Positions 17,831 to 25,719 of a DNA stretch of 64,000 bases are shown here, in pieces (the first letter of the stretch is position 1; each line of letters opens with the position of its first letter). A program made the translations under genes and the position numbers. The notes below the pieces were generated by a model that saw only the letters and a program-made list of their open reading frames with translations, was not told the origin of the DNA and did no database searches. Source of the stretch: Lachnoclostridium sp. An169 (GTDB taxonomy: Bacteria; Bacillota; Clostridia; Lachnospirales; Lachnospiraceae); contig NZ_NFKT01000004.1 in assembly GCF_002160525.1 (NCBI RefSeq), positions 62,001-126,000 on the forward strand, written 5' to 3'.

Positions 17831-17883
17831 GTCGGAGATCGGATGAGTCGGAGATCGGATGAGATGGAGGTCGGATGAGCCGG
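17810..17883. repeat. 16-bp tandem repeat, about 4.6 copies
   Basis: Units of GATGAG(C/T)CGGAGATCG start at 17810, 17826, 17842 and 17858 (the last diverged to GATGAGATGGAGGTCG), with a partial fifth unit at 17874. The first copy and part of the second code for the end of the preceding gene and supply its stop. Because 16 is not a multiple of 3, gain or loss of copies before the stop would change the C-terminal frame. Confidence 0.9.
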
Positions 17884-17910
17884 TATATGAGATGATCCGG
17901 AGATTCAGAT

Positions 17911-17934
17911 GGAGCGGATGAATGAATCCGCTCC
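17911..17934. terminator. hairpin after the purL transcript
   Basis: GGAGCGGAT (17911-17919) and ATCCGCTCC (17926-17934) form a perfect 9-bp stem with a 6-base loop. There is no T run, so termination would be partial; the surrounding 17884-18070 is otherwise non-coding and A-rich. Confidence 0.5.
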
Positions 17935-18070
17935 ATAATAATGTGTATTATAATTAATTATACCGGGTAGTTCGATTAGTACTAAATGCTGATAAATCCC
18001 GGGAATAAGAGGCTGAAAAAGGGCGAGAGAAAAAAAGAAAGAAAAAATGTAAAAAAATGAAAAAAAGGTG

Positions 18071-18099
18071 TTGACATTTTTCGCCTCTGATAGTATACT
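18071..18099 (+). promoter_or_regulatory. strong tRNA operon promoter
   Basis: TTGACA (18071-18076), 17 bp, TATACT (18094-18099). It is one base from full consensus and lies about 50 bp before tRNA-Val. Confidence 0.92.
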
Positions 18100-18146
18100 T
18101 AACAAGTCGGCTGCGGAAGACAAACTTCCGAGAGACAAAAAGATAT

Positions 18147-18219
18147 GGGGTCTTAGCTCAGCTGGGAGAGCATCTGCCTTACAAGCAGAGGGTCATAGGT
18201 TCGAGCCCTATAGGCCCCA
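18147..18219 (+). tRNA. tRNA-Val (anticodon TAC)
   Basis: A full cloverleaf. Acceptor GGGGTCT pairs with AGGCCCC, the anticodon stem is CTGCC/AG-side GCAG with loop CTTACAA, and the T arm is ATAGG-TTCGAGC-CCTAT. Discriminator A; CCA is not encoded. First gene of a two-tRNA transcript. Confidence 0.96.
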
Positions 18220-18237
18220 TATATACCAAATGAATAT

Positions 18238-18311
18238 GGCGGAATAGCTCAGTTGGCTAGAGCACACGGTTCATACCCGTGGTGTCGCTGGTTCAAATCC
18301 AGTTTCCGCTA
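18238..18311 (+). tRNA. tRNA-Met (elongator, anticodon CAT)
   Basis: Acceptor GGCGGAA pairs with TTCCGCT (a G-U first pair), the anticodon arm is CACGG-TTCATAC-CCGTG, and the T arm is GCTGG-TTCAAAT-CCAGT. It lacks the three G-C pairs of initiator tRNA and resembles elongator tRNA-Met of Bacillus. A tRNA-Ile2 carrying lysidine is the alternative but less likely. CCA is not encoded. Confidence 0.92.
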
Positions 18312-18314
18312 CTC

Positions 18315-18342
18315 AAAAAAGTCCATGATTATGGACTTTTTT
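18315..18342 (+). terminator. terminator of the tRNA operon
   Basis: AAAAAAGTCCAT and ATGGACTTTTTT form a stem with a very short loop and a built-in T tract. Confidence 0.92.
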
Positions 18343-18416
18343 CTGTATATAATCCCGTATATATTAGAAATTTATCTAATTATCTATTAGTCACCTCCCT
18401 TTCACTGAAAAAAACA

Positions 18417-19079
18417 CTATTTCTCATCTTCATTTGTAATGTTGCGCAGATGCATATAAACAGTATTTTTCGAAATTCCCAGGGCATCGGCAACCTGCGG
18501 AATGGCATTCTTGATTTGAAAAACCCCGCGCTCATGGAGCAGGCGGATCAGCTCCTTATTTTTATTTACCGGGGCGATACTGTTATTGTACATGATCTGA
18601 TTGCGGGCATCATTAATCAATCGATGGATGCTGTCTGACGTATCTTTGGCAAAATATTCCTGCTGAGGTTCCCCTCCGTTTGTATCTGTGAGTGTTTCCA
18701 GGATTTCCGAAAGCGGAGAATCCAGATACATATTAATGCATAAAATTCCTATAATGCGCCGGTTTTCCCCGAAAATCGGGATTGTGGAAGACTTCAGACG
18801 CTCTCCCATAGAGTTGACGGCATTGTAAGAAATATAAGTGTTTGCAGAGGAAAGGCCCTGATCGCTAATCCTTTTCAGCATGTTTAAGGCAAGATCTGTA
18901 AGGGGAGCTCCCGCAGTACGTCCGGAGTGATATCCGTTCATTATTTTGATGACAGAATGATCAAGATCTTCCAGACTGTGCAGACTGATTTCATAGACAG
19001 TGCCGAGGTAGGCGGAGAGATATTCCACCATCTGTGAGTATGAATCAAGAATTAATCTGTCGGTTTTCGTTAATTTCAT
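18417..19079 (-). CDS. YheO/DauR-like transcriptional regulator (PAS-like + HTH)
   Basis: 220 residues. The N-terminal YheO PAS-like sensor domain (about 15-125: YLGTVYEISLHSLEDL, SVIKIMNGYHSGR) is joined to a C-terminal helix-turn-helix (about 180-215: IPQVADALGISKNTVYMHLRN). DauR of Pseudomonas, in the same family, controls D-arginine catabolism. The second ATG (19079) was chosen because GGAGG lies in front of it and overlaps the first ATG (19091). It is divergent from the C-S lyase/antiporter operon and probably controls it. The ligand is unknown. Confidence 0.85.
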   Translation of the reverse strand: MKLTKTDRLILDSYSQMVEYLSAYLGTVYEISLHSLEDLDHSVIKIMNGYHSGRTAGAPLTDLALNMLKRISDQGLSSANTYISYNAVNSMGERLKSSTIPIFGENRRIIGILCINMYLDSPLSEILETLTDTNGGEPQQEYFAKDTSDSIHRLINDARNQIMYNNSIAPVNKNKELIRLLHERGVFQIKNAIPQVADALGISKNTVYMHLRNITNEDEK

Positions 19080-19136
19080 ATTGTCCTCCATCCAATTAAA
19101 CTATCTGTATCTTAGCATAGCAAAATGACTTTTACA

Positions 19137-19173
19137 ATGAAATAAACAGGGGATTTCGAATGAATTATTTCAT
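19137..19173. promoter_or_regulatory. inverted repeat, candidate operator
   Basis: ATGAAATAA (19137-19145) and TTATTTCAT (19165-19173) are perfect inverted 9-mers 19 bp apart, about three helical turns between centres. The right arm ends 1 bp before the -35 of the operon promoter; the left arm is near the regulator's own promoter. A likely binding site for the YheO-type regulator. Confidence 0.55.
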
Positions 19174-19174
19174 A

Positions 19175-19204
19175 TTGACATTAATATATTTCAGTTTATA
19201 TAAT
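19175..19204 (+). promoter_or_regulatory. promoter of the C-S lyase operon
   Basis: TTGACA (19175-19180), 18 bp, TATAAT (19199-19204): both hexamers are full consensus. The strength suggests control by repression or anti-repression. Confidence 0.85.
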
Positions 19205-19267
19205 GTTTACAAAAGTGCACAGGGAGCAGGGGGAAGAAGAGCAGGAAAACGAAAAAAGGAGGCAGCT

Positions 19268-20461
19268 ATGGTGGATCAGAGATTGGAAATTGCGGATGAT
19301 AAGGGCCTGTTTCGTCTGAAATGGGAATACGAAAAAGAGCAGAAACCATGGGATGACCTTCTTTGTTTCGGAACCGCCGATATGGATTACCGTTCTCCCC
19401 AGCCGATTCTGGATGCTCTCGAAAGGGTAATTCAGAGGGGGCATCTGGGCTATCCGATGATTCCGGATGCTTATTATGAAGCAATTCAGAACTGGCTGTT
19501 AAGGACAAACGCATGGGAGATTGATGCACGCAGCAGTGTACTGCAGAATGCAGGAATCTATATGGCCGCCTGGACAGCGCTCAATATTCTGACAGCACCG
19601 GGAGATGCAGTGGCGATCTTAACCCCGGTCCATTTTTGTTTCAGAGAAATACTGACGTTGAACAGACGCAGGGTTATGGAGTGCCCTCTGATTCTGGAGG
19701 AAGACGGTTACAGAATCGATTTTGGTGCTCTGGAAGCGTGTCTGGCAGCCGGGTCAAAAGTTCTCTGGATATGCAACCCGCATAATCCGGTAGGAAGAGC
19801 ATGGAAGAAAGAGGAGCTGCAGAAAATCGCAGATCTCTGTCTCAGATACCAGGCGTGGATCCTCTCAGATGATGTGTACTGCGGGCTGATCTTTCCGGAG
19901 GGCAGGTACACGGCGATTGCATCATTATCCAGGGAAATATCATATCGGACAATTACATTGTACTCGACAAGTAAAACTTATAATACTGCAGCTTTACGCC
20001 ATGCTTTTATCGTTGCCGAAAATCCGGAAATCTACAAACAGTACCGGGAAGCGCTGAATGCGATGAGCATGGAATACGGACAGAATCTGATGGGAATTGT
20101 GGCAACAATCGCGGCTTTTAATGAATGTGATGCCTGGCTTGACAGGCTGAGAAAAGAAATCGCGGAAAATCACAGATTCCTGACACAGTATTTTGAGTCA
20201 CAGATCCCGGGGAGATGCAGAGTGATGAAAAGTGATGCGTCCTATTTTGCCTGGATCGACCTGAGAAAACTGAGAATCCGTCCTCAGACGCTCAGTTATC
20301 AGATCGAACAGGAGGCACACATGATTGTGGAAAACGGATATCCGCTGGGCAGAGGCGGCGCAGGATTTATACGGATGAATCTGGCGACGTCCCGGGCAAA
20401 TATAGAAGAGGGGGCAAAAAGACTTAAAAAGTTCTGTGAAAGGAGGGATTCGAGAATATAG
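19268..20461 (+). CDS. MalY/PatB-type PLP aminotransferase / C-S beta-lyase (first copy)
   Basis: 397 residues, fold type I. The PLP lysine is in STSKTYNTAALRHAF, the Asn/Pro motif is NPHNPVGR, and the Asp pairing with the PLP nitrogen is in LSDDVYCG. The N-terminus with GTADMDYRSPQPI is typical of MalY/PatB cystathionine beta-lyases, which release a thiol, pyruvate and ammonia from S-substituted cysteines. The open frame starts at 19160 in the promoter region; the ATG at 19268 follows GGAGG and was chosen. A similar second gene follows, so the two may differ in substrate. Confidence 0.88.
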   Translation: MVDQRLEIADDKGLFRLKWEYEKEQKPWDDLLCFGTADMDYRSPQPILDALERVIQRGHLGYPMIPDAYYEAIQNWLLRTNAWEIDARSSVLQNAGIYMAAWTALNILTAPGDAVAILTPVHFCFREILTLNRRRVMECPLILEEDGYRIDFGALEACLAAGSKVLWICNPHNPVGRAWKKEELQKIADLCLRYQAWILSDDVYCGLIFPEGRYTAIASLSREISYRTITLYSTSKTYNTAALRHAFIVAENPEIYKQYREALNAMSMEYGQNLMGIVATIAAFNECDAWLDRLRKEIAENHRFLTQYFESQIPGRCRVMKSDASYFAWIDLRKLRIRPQTLSYQIEQEAHMIVENGYPLGRGGAGFIRMNLATSRANIEEGAKRLKKFCERRDSRI

Positions 20462-20536
20462 AGTAAGTTTTATCAGAAGGAAAAATTGTGACAGAATGAG
20501 AAAAAGGAGAAGATCCGGAAAAGGAGAAGCAATGGA

Positions 20537-21712
20537 ATGAAGTATGAATTTGACAGGACCTTAGATCATCGGAAAAATTATTCTTATCGATGGGGAATGC
20601 CGGGAATGCCGGAAGATGTAATCGGGATGGGAACGGCAGATCTTGACTTTACGTGTGCGCCGTGTATCCGCGAAGCGCTGGTTCCCATAGCCACGGAGAA
20701 CTGTTATAACTACAGGCAGCATACACCGGAGTACTATGATGCAGTTGTAGGCTGGTATAAGAAAAATTATAACCTTCAGATTGAACCCGAGTGGCTGAGC
20801 AATGTTCCGAGTACGATAGGAGCGGTCAGGATGGCGTTGGGAATTTATGCAAAGCCTGGCGATGCAGTCATCGTGCAGACACCGGTTTTCAGTCCCCTTC
20901 GCTGGGCGGTTGAGGGAGCGGATCAGACATTGATCAGCAATCCTATGAAACCGGTCAATGGACACTATGAGATTGATTTCGATGATTTTGAAGAGAAAAT
21001 CAGGAAGTATCATCCGTCTTTATATCTGCTTGTAAATCCGCACAATCCGACCGGACGCGTGTTTACAAAAGAAGAATTAGAACGTTTGGTAGAGATTTGT
21101 TATCGATATAATGTCAGGATTGTTTCCGATGAGGTACATTGCCTGATTTTATATGGAGACAACAGACATATCCCCATCCTTGCCGTAAATCAGAAGGCAC
21201 AGGAGATCAGTGTTCAGATTGTAAGTCTCAGCAAAGGCTATAATATCATGAGCCTTCCGCATGCGATCATCACGGTGGCGGATCCGCAGATGCGCCAGGC
21301 GTGGATGCGTCAGATCCAGGCCTATTCGTTTGGATATGCGGTGAACAGTTTTGCGATTGCTGCCGTTACCTCTATTATGAAAGGGGAAGCCGATGAGTGG
21401 ATGCAGGAACTGACCGGTTATCTTTACAACAACCTGCAGGAGATTCTGAAGTACATCAGGGATAATAATCTCCCTCTGGTTCCGTATGTTCCTGAGGGAA
21501 GTTTTCTGTTGTGGCTGGACTGCAGCAAAGCCGGAATAGGAACGGAGAATCTGGGACGGTTTTTTATGGAAAAGGCGCATATCGATCTGGATGACGGAGA
21601 AGAGAACTTCGGGTCTGAAGGCAAAGGCTATATCCGGATAAATTTCGCTGTTACGAATAAAGTTCTGAAGGAGGCACTGGAAAGGATACGTGCTGCTCTC
21701 AGTGAAGTTTAG
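20537..21712 (+). CDS. MalY/PatB-type PLP aminotransferase / C-S beta-lyase (second copy)
   Basis: 391 residues, the same family as its upstream neighbour: GTADLDFTCAPCIREAL near the N-terminus, NPHNPTGRVF, SDEVHCLIL, and the PLP lysine in SLSKGYNIMSLPHAI. The last motif, with SKGYN, is closer to the classical MalY/PatB form than the first copy. It is 75 bp downstream and in the same transcription unit. Both lack signal peptides, so the substrate must be imported; the following NhaC-type gene may do that. Confidence 0.9.
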   Translation: MKYEFDRTLDHRKNYSYRWGMPGMPEDVIGMGTADLDFTCAPCIREALVPIATENCYNYRQHTPEYYDAVVGWYKKNYNLQIEPEWLSNVPSTIGAVRMALGIYAKPGDAVIVQTPVFSPLRWAVEGADQTLISNPMKPVNGHYEIDFDDFEEKIRKYHPSLYLLVNPHNPTGRVFTKEELERLVEICYRYNVRIVSDEVHCLILYGDNRHIPILAVNQKAQEISVQIVSLSKGYNIMSLPHAIITVADPQMRQAWMRQIQAYSFGYAVNSFAIAAVTSIMKGEADEWMQELTGYLYNNLQEILKYIRDNNLPLVPYVPEGSFLLWLDCSKAGIGTENLGRFFMEKAHIDLDDGEENFGSEGKGYIRINFAVTNKVLKEALERIRAALSEV

Positions 21713-21756
21713 ACATTGTTGATTGAGTCAGAGGTTGAATCAGAGGAGGACTAAAG

Positions 21757-23178
21757 ATGACCGAAAACAAGAAAATGACACTGAAGGAAATGACAGTTGG
21801 GCGTGCTTTGGTTGGTTTTTTTGCACCCATCCTGTTACTTATCATATTGATTGCGTTGGGTGCTGACGTTACGATAGGAGCACTGGGCGCGCTGTTTCTG
21901 ATGCTTATATTCTGTTACTATATGGGATACAAGTGGGATGTTATAGATTCGGCAATGGCCGAAGGTGTCCGCCAGATCGCGACGGCTACGATGATTATGC
22001 TTCTCGTGGGCTGTCTGGTGGCAGTGTGGATGGCTTCCGGTACGATACCGTCTCTGCTTTATTACGGAATGAAGATTATTACCCCGAACCTTTTCCTGCC
22101 GATCTGTCTGATCCTTCCTGCGTTTATGGCAGTATGTACGGGTACAAGCTGGGGATCGATCAGTACGATCGGTGTAGTTCTCTGCGGGATGGCAGAAGGA
22201 CTGGGTATCCCGGTTCCTCTGGCAGCAGGCGCTGTGATATCCGGCGCATTTTTCGGAGACAAGATGAGCCCTCTGTCAGATACAACTCTGCTGGCTTCAT
22301 CATCCTGTGAAGTACCCCTTTTTACTCATATCAGATCCATGTGGTACACAACGGTTCCGGCTACTGTGATATGTCTTGTCATCTACACGGTACTCGGCCT
22401 GAATGCCTCGGGAAATATTGATTCGTCTGCAGTCAATGAGATTTCAAACGGACTTACAGCGAATTTTAACATCAGTCCGGTTCATATTATTCCGGTACTG
22501 ATTGTACTTGTCCTCTCGGTAATGCAGGTGCCGGCTTTCCTGACATTTGGTATCGGAATCGGAACCGGTATTATCTGGTCCATGATTTTCCAGGGAAGGG
22601 GATTTATGGAGGATCTCGACTATGTTCTGAATGGTTTCTCTATTGACAGCGGTGTGGAGGCAGTAGATACTCTTGTAAACAGAGGCGGCTTTTCCAGTAT
22701 GCTTTCTCTGGTGGGAATCCTGCTTGTCCTGGGAATGCTCAGTGGTCTGTTCTCCGAGACAAATGTGTTAAATGTTCTTGTGAACAGACTTTCCCAGAAG
22801 TTAAATACACCAAGAACTATTTTATTTGGTGTCTGGATTTCAAGTTTAATTATCTGTCTTATTGGCGGACAGTATCCTGCAATTGCGATCCCGGCAGTTG
22901 CTTTTAAGGATGTCTGCGATGATATGGATATCAACCGTGCTGTTCTATCACGTACACTGGAAGATGTGGGAACCATGGTTGCAGCGATTGTTCCGTGGAG
23001 CGCATGGGTTATCGGATATGGAGTGGTTCTCGGAGGAATCAGTGTGATGGATTTTATCCCGTTTACTTTTCTCCCCATGCTCTGTCCGATTATCGGGCTG
23101 ATCAACAACTCGGTTGGTATCGGGCTCTATCATTCGAAGGATGAGGTGAGATACCGCCCCCTCTGGCGCAGAAAATAA
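21757..23178 (+). CDS. nhaC: NhaC-family antiporter
   Basis: 473 residues with about 11-12 membrane helices. Conserved family segments are visible: CTGTSWGSISTIG (about 127-140), GDKMSPLSDTT (about 168-178) and GGQYPAIAIP in the C-terminal half. Characterised members exchange Na+/H+ or malate/lactate, and related transporters may carry amino acids. Its place after two C-S lyases suggests transport of the substrate, or export of a product, rather than salt homeostasis. GAGGA precedes the ATG. Confidence 0.85.
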   Translation: MTENKKMTLKEMTVGRALVGFFAPILLLIILIALGADVTIGALGALFLMLIFCYYMGYKWDVIDSAMAEGVRQIATATMIMLLVGCLVAVWMASGTIPSLLYYGMKIITPNLFLPICLILPAFMAVCTGTSWGSISTIGVVLCGMAEGLGIPVPLAAGAVISGAFFGDKMSPLSDTTLLASSSCEVPLFTHIRSMWYTTVPATVICLVIYTVLGLNASGNIDSSAVNEISNGLTANFNISPVHIIPVLIVLVLSVMQVPAFLTFGIGIGTGIIWSMIFQGRGFMEDLDYVLNGFSIDSGVEAVDTLVNRGGFSSMLSLVGILLVLGMLSGLFSETNVLNVLVNRLSQKLNTPRTILFGVWISSLIICLIGGQYPAIAIPAVAFKDVCDDMDINRAVLSRTLEDVGTMVAAIVPWSAWVIGYGVVLGGISVMDFIPFTFLPMLCPIIGLINNSVGIGLYHSKDEVRYRPLWRRK

Positions 23179-23258
23179 GTTTATCAAATATTTTTTGTTT
23201 ACTCGGATAAAAATTATATGGACAATGCCGGGAGTTTCCTATATGCTTTAATTGCAGA

Positions 23259-23292
23259 GGCTCACCGGAGTCTTACCAGGCTCCGGTGAGCC
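23259..23292. terminator. strong hairpin ending the C-S lyase operon
   Basis: GGCTCACCGGAG and CTCCGGTGAGCC form a perfect 12-bp stem with a 10-base loop. No T run follows, so the call as a terminator rests on position and stability. Confidence 0.6.
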
Positions 23293-23380
23293 GCGATATG
23301 TTTATCAGACAGGACTGTTACAATACAGGAATAAACAAATAGCTCTCCTCTGTGGGTGAGAGTTTCGGGAGATGACACGA

Positions 23381-24226
23381 ATGCATAAAGGACTGCTTTC
23401 CATAGGGAAAATGGCTGCGCTGAACCGGATTTCCGTTTCAACCCTGAGGCTCTATGATGAAAAGGGACTGCTTAAACCATGTTATACTGATCCGCAGACC
23501 GGCTACCGGTATTATGACATCAATCAGAATGCGCGTCTGGACATGATTGTATATATGAAAGAGCTGGGAATGAGTCTGGCGGAGATCGCCGAGATACTGC
23601 AAAAGGAGGACATTTCTCTGATTGAGGAAATTCTTTCAAGGAAGAATGAACAGCTCCATCAGCAGCTGCGTCAGCTGAAAGACAGACACGATGCGGTAGA
23701 ACGGGCGATTATGTCCATTGAGAGATACCGGAAGTCGCCGGATACAGGGACATTTTCTCTGGAATATATTGACCGCCGCTATATATGGGGTGTCCCCTGC
23801 CGGCATAACTTTTATCAGGACGATATTCACAGCTATGAAGACCTGCTCCGGGATCTGAGAAGAAAGCTTGAAAGGGAGGGGGTTACCCAGATTCATTCAT
23901 ACAATATCGGCACCTCCATCACACAGGAAGACTTTGAAAAGGAACAGTTCAGGGCAGGGAGGATCTTTATCTTTACCGGCCGCAGAGAACTGTCCGGCGG
24001 AGAAAACGCGGATGTGGTGGAGAGCGGGATGTATGCCTGCGTCTATCTGGACAACTATGATGATGAAATCACTTTCGCGCGCCGTCTTCTGAACTTCTGC
24101 CGGGACAACGGCTATACGGTATCCGGAGATTATATCTGTGAGGTCATGACAGGTTTTCAGGTATTTGACAATGATCCGCGCAGCATGTTTCTGCGCCTGC
24201 AGGTTCCTGTAAGTTTCCGGAAATAG
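23381..24226 (+). CDS. MerR-family regulator with GyrI-like effector domain
   Basis: 281 residues. The winged HTH at about 6-75 reads ISVSTLRLYDEKGLLKPCYTDPQTGYRYYD, a dimer coiled coil follows at about 80-115, and the C-terminal domain (about 125-280) resembles BmrR/GyrI small-molecule-binding domains. The ATG at 23381 was preferred over 23372 because GGGAG lies 9 bases before it. The next gene's promoter has the 19-bp spacer typical of MerR control, so this regulator very probably activates it. Confidence 0.88.
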   Translation: MHKGLLSIGKMAALNRISVSTLRLYDEKGLLKPCYTDPQTGYRYYDINQNARLDMIVYMKELGMSLAEIAEILQKEDISLIEEILSRKNEQLHQQLRQLKDRHDAVERAIMSIERYRKSPDTGTFSLEYIDRRYIWGVPCRHNFYQDDIHSYEDLLRDLRRKLEREGVTQIHSYNIGTSITQEDFEKEQFRAGRIFIFTGRRELSGGENADVVESGMYACVYLDNYDDEITFARRLLNFCRDNGYTVSGDYICEVMTGFQVFDNDPRSMFLRLQVPVSFRK

Positions 24227-24251
24227 AATGACAGAAATTTCACAAAATCTC

Positions 24252-24282
24252 TTGACTCTCAAGCGGCATGAGGGTTTAAGGT
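24252..24282 (+). promoter_or_regulatory. MerR-type promoter with 19-bp spacer
   Basis: TTGACT (24252-24257), 19 bp, TAAGGT (24277-24282). The spacer region holds an imperfect dyad ACTCTCA ... TGAGGGT. A long spacer with a central dyad is the hallmark of promoters twisted open by MerR-family activators. Confidence 0.75.
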
Positions 24283-24327
24283 TTATTCAGAAACAATAAT
24301 CATCAATAACAGTCAGGAGGTTTTGTG

Positions 24328-25356
24328 ATGGAAAAGATCAAAGTTGTTCAGTATGGATGCGGGAAAATGGCGAAATATACGCTGCGTTACCTGCATGAGC
24401 ACGGCGCGCAGATCGTAGGAGCGATTGATGTGAATCCCGATGTTGTCGGAATGGATGTGGGGGATTACGCCGGACTGGGGATCAAAACCGGAGTATGTAT
24501 TTCCAGTGATGCCGACAAGGTTCTTGACGAGTGTGATGCCGATGTGGCAGTGGTAACTCTGTTCAGTTTTATCGGGGATATTTACGAGCATGTAGAGAAA
24601 TGTGTTTCCCGCGGAATCAATGTGATAACTACCTGTGAGGAAGCGATCTATCCCTGGACGACTGCTGCGGCTGAGATCAACCGTCTGGACGCTCTTGCGA
24701 AAGAGCACGGCTGTACAATAACAGGCTCCGGTATGCAGGATATTTTCTGGATCAACATGGTAGCCATGGTGGCGTCCGGATGCAACCAGATCAAAAAGAT
24801 CAAAGGGGCATACAGCTATAATGTGGAGGACTACGGACTGGCTCTGGCAGAAGCCCACGGCTGTGACCTGACAGCAGAGGAATTTGAAGCCCAGATCGCC
24901 CATCCGGCTGAGTTCGAGCCGTCCTACGCATGGAATGCAAGTGAGGCGATCTGCAGTAAGCTGGGTCTCACTGTCAAGTCTATTACACAGAGACATGTGC
25001 CGTATATAGTAGATCACGACGTCTACAGTGCTACACTGGGAAAGACCATTGAGGCGGGCAGATGCATCGGTATGTCGGCGGTAGTGACTATTGAGACTCT
25101 GCAGGGGATTACCATCGAGGAGGAAACAATCGGCAAGGTTTACGGACCGGAAGATGGAGATCAGTGCGACTGGTGGATCACCGGTGAACCCGATACGGAA
25201 TTCCATGTAGTGAAACCTGCAACAGTAGAGCATACCTGTGCAACGATTGTCAACAGGATTCCGTCCCTGCTGATCGCTCAGCCCGGTTATGTAACCTGTG
25301 ACCAGCTGGAGCCTCACAGCTATCTCACTTATCCGATGGAATACTATGTAGTCTGA
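24328..25356 (+). CDS. DapB-like NAD(P) dehydrogenase (2,4-diaminopentanoate dehydrogenase family)
   Basis: 342 residues. A Rossmann fold begins at residue 5 ([17 protein letters not shown]) and a DapB-like C-terminal domain follows ([22 protein letters not shown]). Length and layout match the 2,4-diaminopentanoate dehydrogenases of clostridial ornithine fermentation, but none of the other ornithine-pathway genes is nearby, so the substrate may be another amino acid or amine. The ATG at 24328 follows AGGAGG by seven bases. It is transcribed from a MerR-type promoter and ended by its own terminator, forming a two-gene regulator-enzyme unit. Confidence 0.8.
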   Translation: MEKIKVVQYGCGKMAKYTLRYLHEHGAQIVGAIDVNPDVVGMDVGDYAGLGIKTGVCISSDADKVLDECDADVAVVTLFSFIGDIYEHVEKCVSRGINVITTCEEAIYPWTTAAAEINRLDALAKEHGCTITGSGMQDIFWINMVAMVASGCNQIKKIKGAYSYNVEDYGLALAEAHGCDLTAEEFEAQIAHPAEFEPSYAWNASEAICSKLGLTVKSITQRHVPYIVDHDVYSATLGKTIEAGRCIGMSAVVTIETLQGITIEEETIGKVYGPEDGDQCDWWITGEPDTEFHVVKPATVEHTCATIVNRIPSLLIAQPGYVTCDQLEPHSYLTYPMEYYVV

Positions 25357-25417
25357 GACAGCCGGCTGAATAAAACAGAACCCCGGCAGAATCTGATAAA
25401 AACGGAATCAGACAGCA

Positions 25418-25460
25418 GGAGAAGGACCGCGGCTTATTGAAGCCGGAGGTCCTTCTTTTA
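25418..25460 (+). terminator. terminator after the DapB-like gene
   Basis: GAAGGACCGCGGCTT and AAGCCGGAGGTCCTTC form a long stem followed by TTTT. The 260 bp beyond it, up to 25720, hold no convincing gene. Confidence 0.85.
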
Positions 25461-25719
25461 CTGTCTGGTTTTAATTCTGGTATTGCGAATGCAGTGATGG
25501 AGGCAGCGAGTGAGGTCATGAATGTGACTGCCCGGGCGCTTATAATTCCAGGGGCTGCGCCTGGTACAGAAGGGAATACGGGTCCTGTTTTAACGAATAC
25601 AGTTGGAAATACGGTCCGGGAGAGTTGCGCCGGTCATGCAGAAAGTATGGAGCCGGAGAAAGTCGTGCCGGGAGGGATAAGGCACCTTTGCGCCTTGGGC
25701 GGAATCTCTGCCGGCAGCG

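Noticed and set aside
17810-17883. Could the repeats be a CRISPR array?
   Set aside because: The 16-bp units are directly abutting with no spacers and no cas genes are present; it is a simple tandem repeat.
18238-18311. CAT tRNA as initiator or Ile2 tRNA
   Set aside because: The anticodon stem lacks the initiator GGG/CCC pairs, and overall sequence and G-U first pair match Bacillus elongator tRNA-Met; Ile2 cannot be fully excluded.
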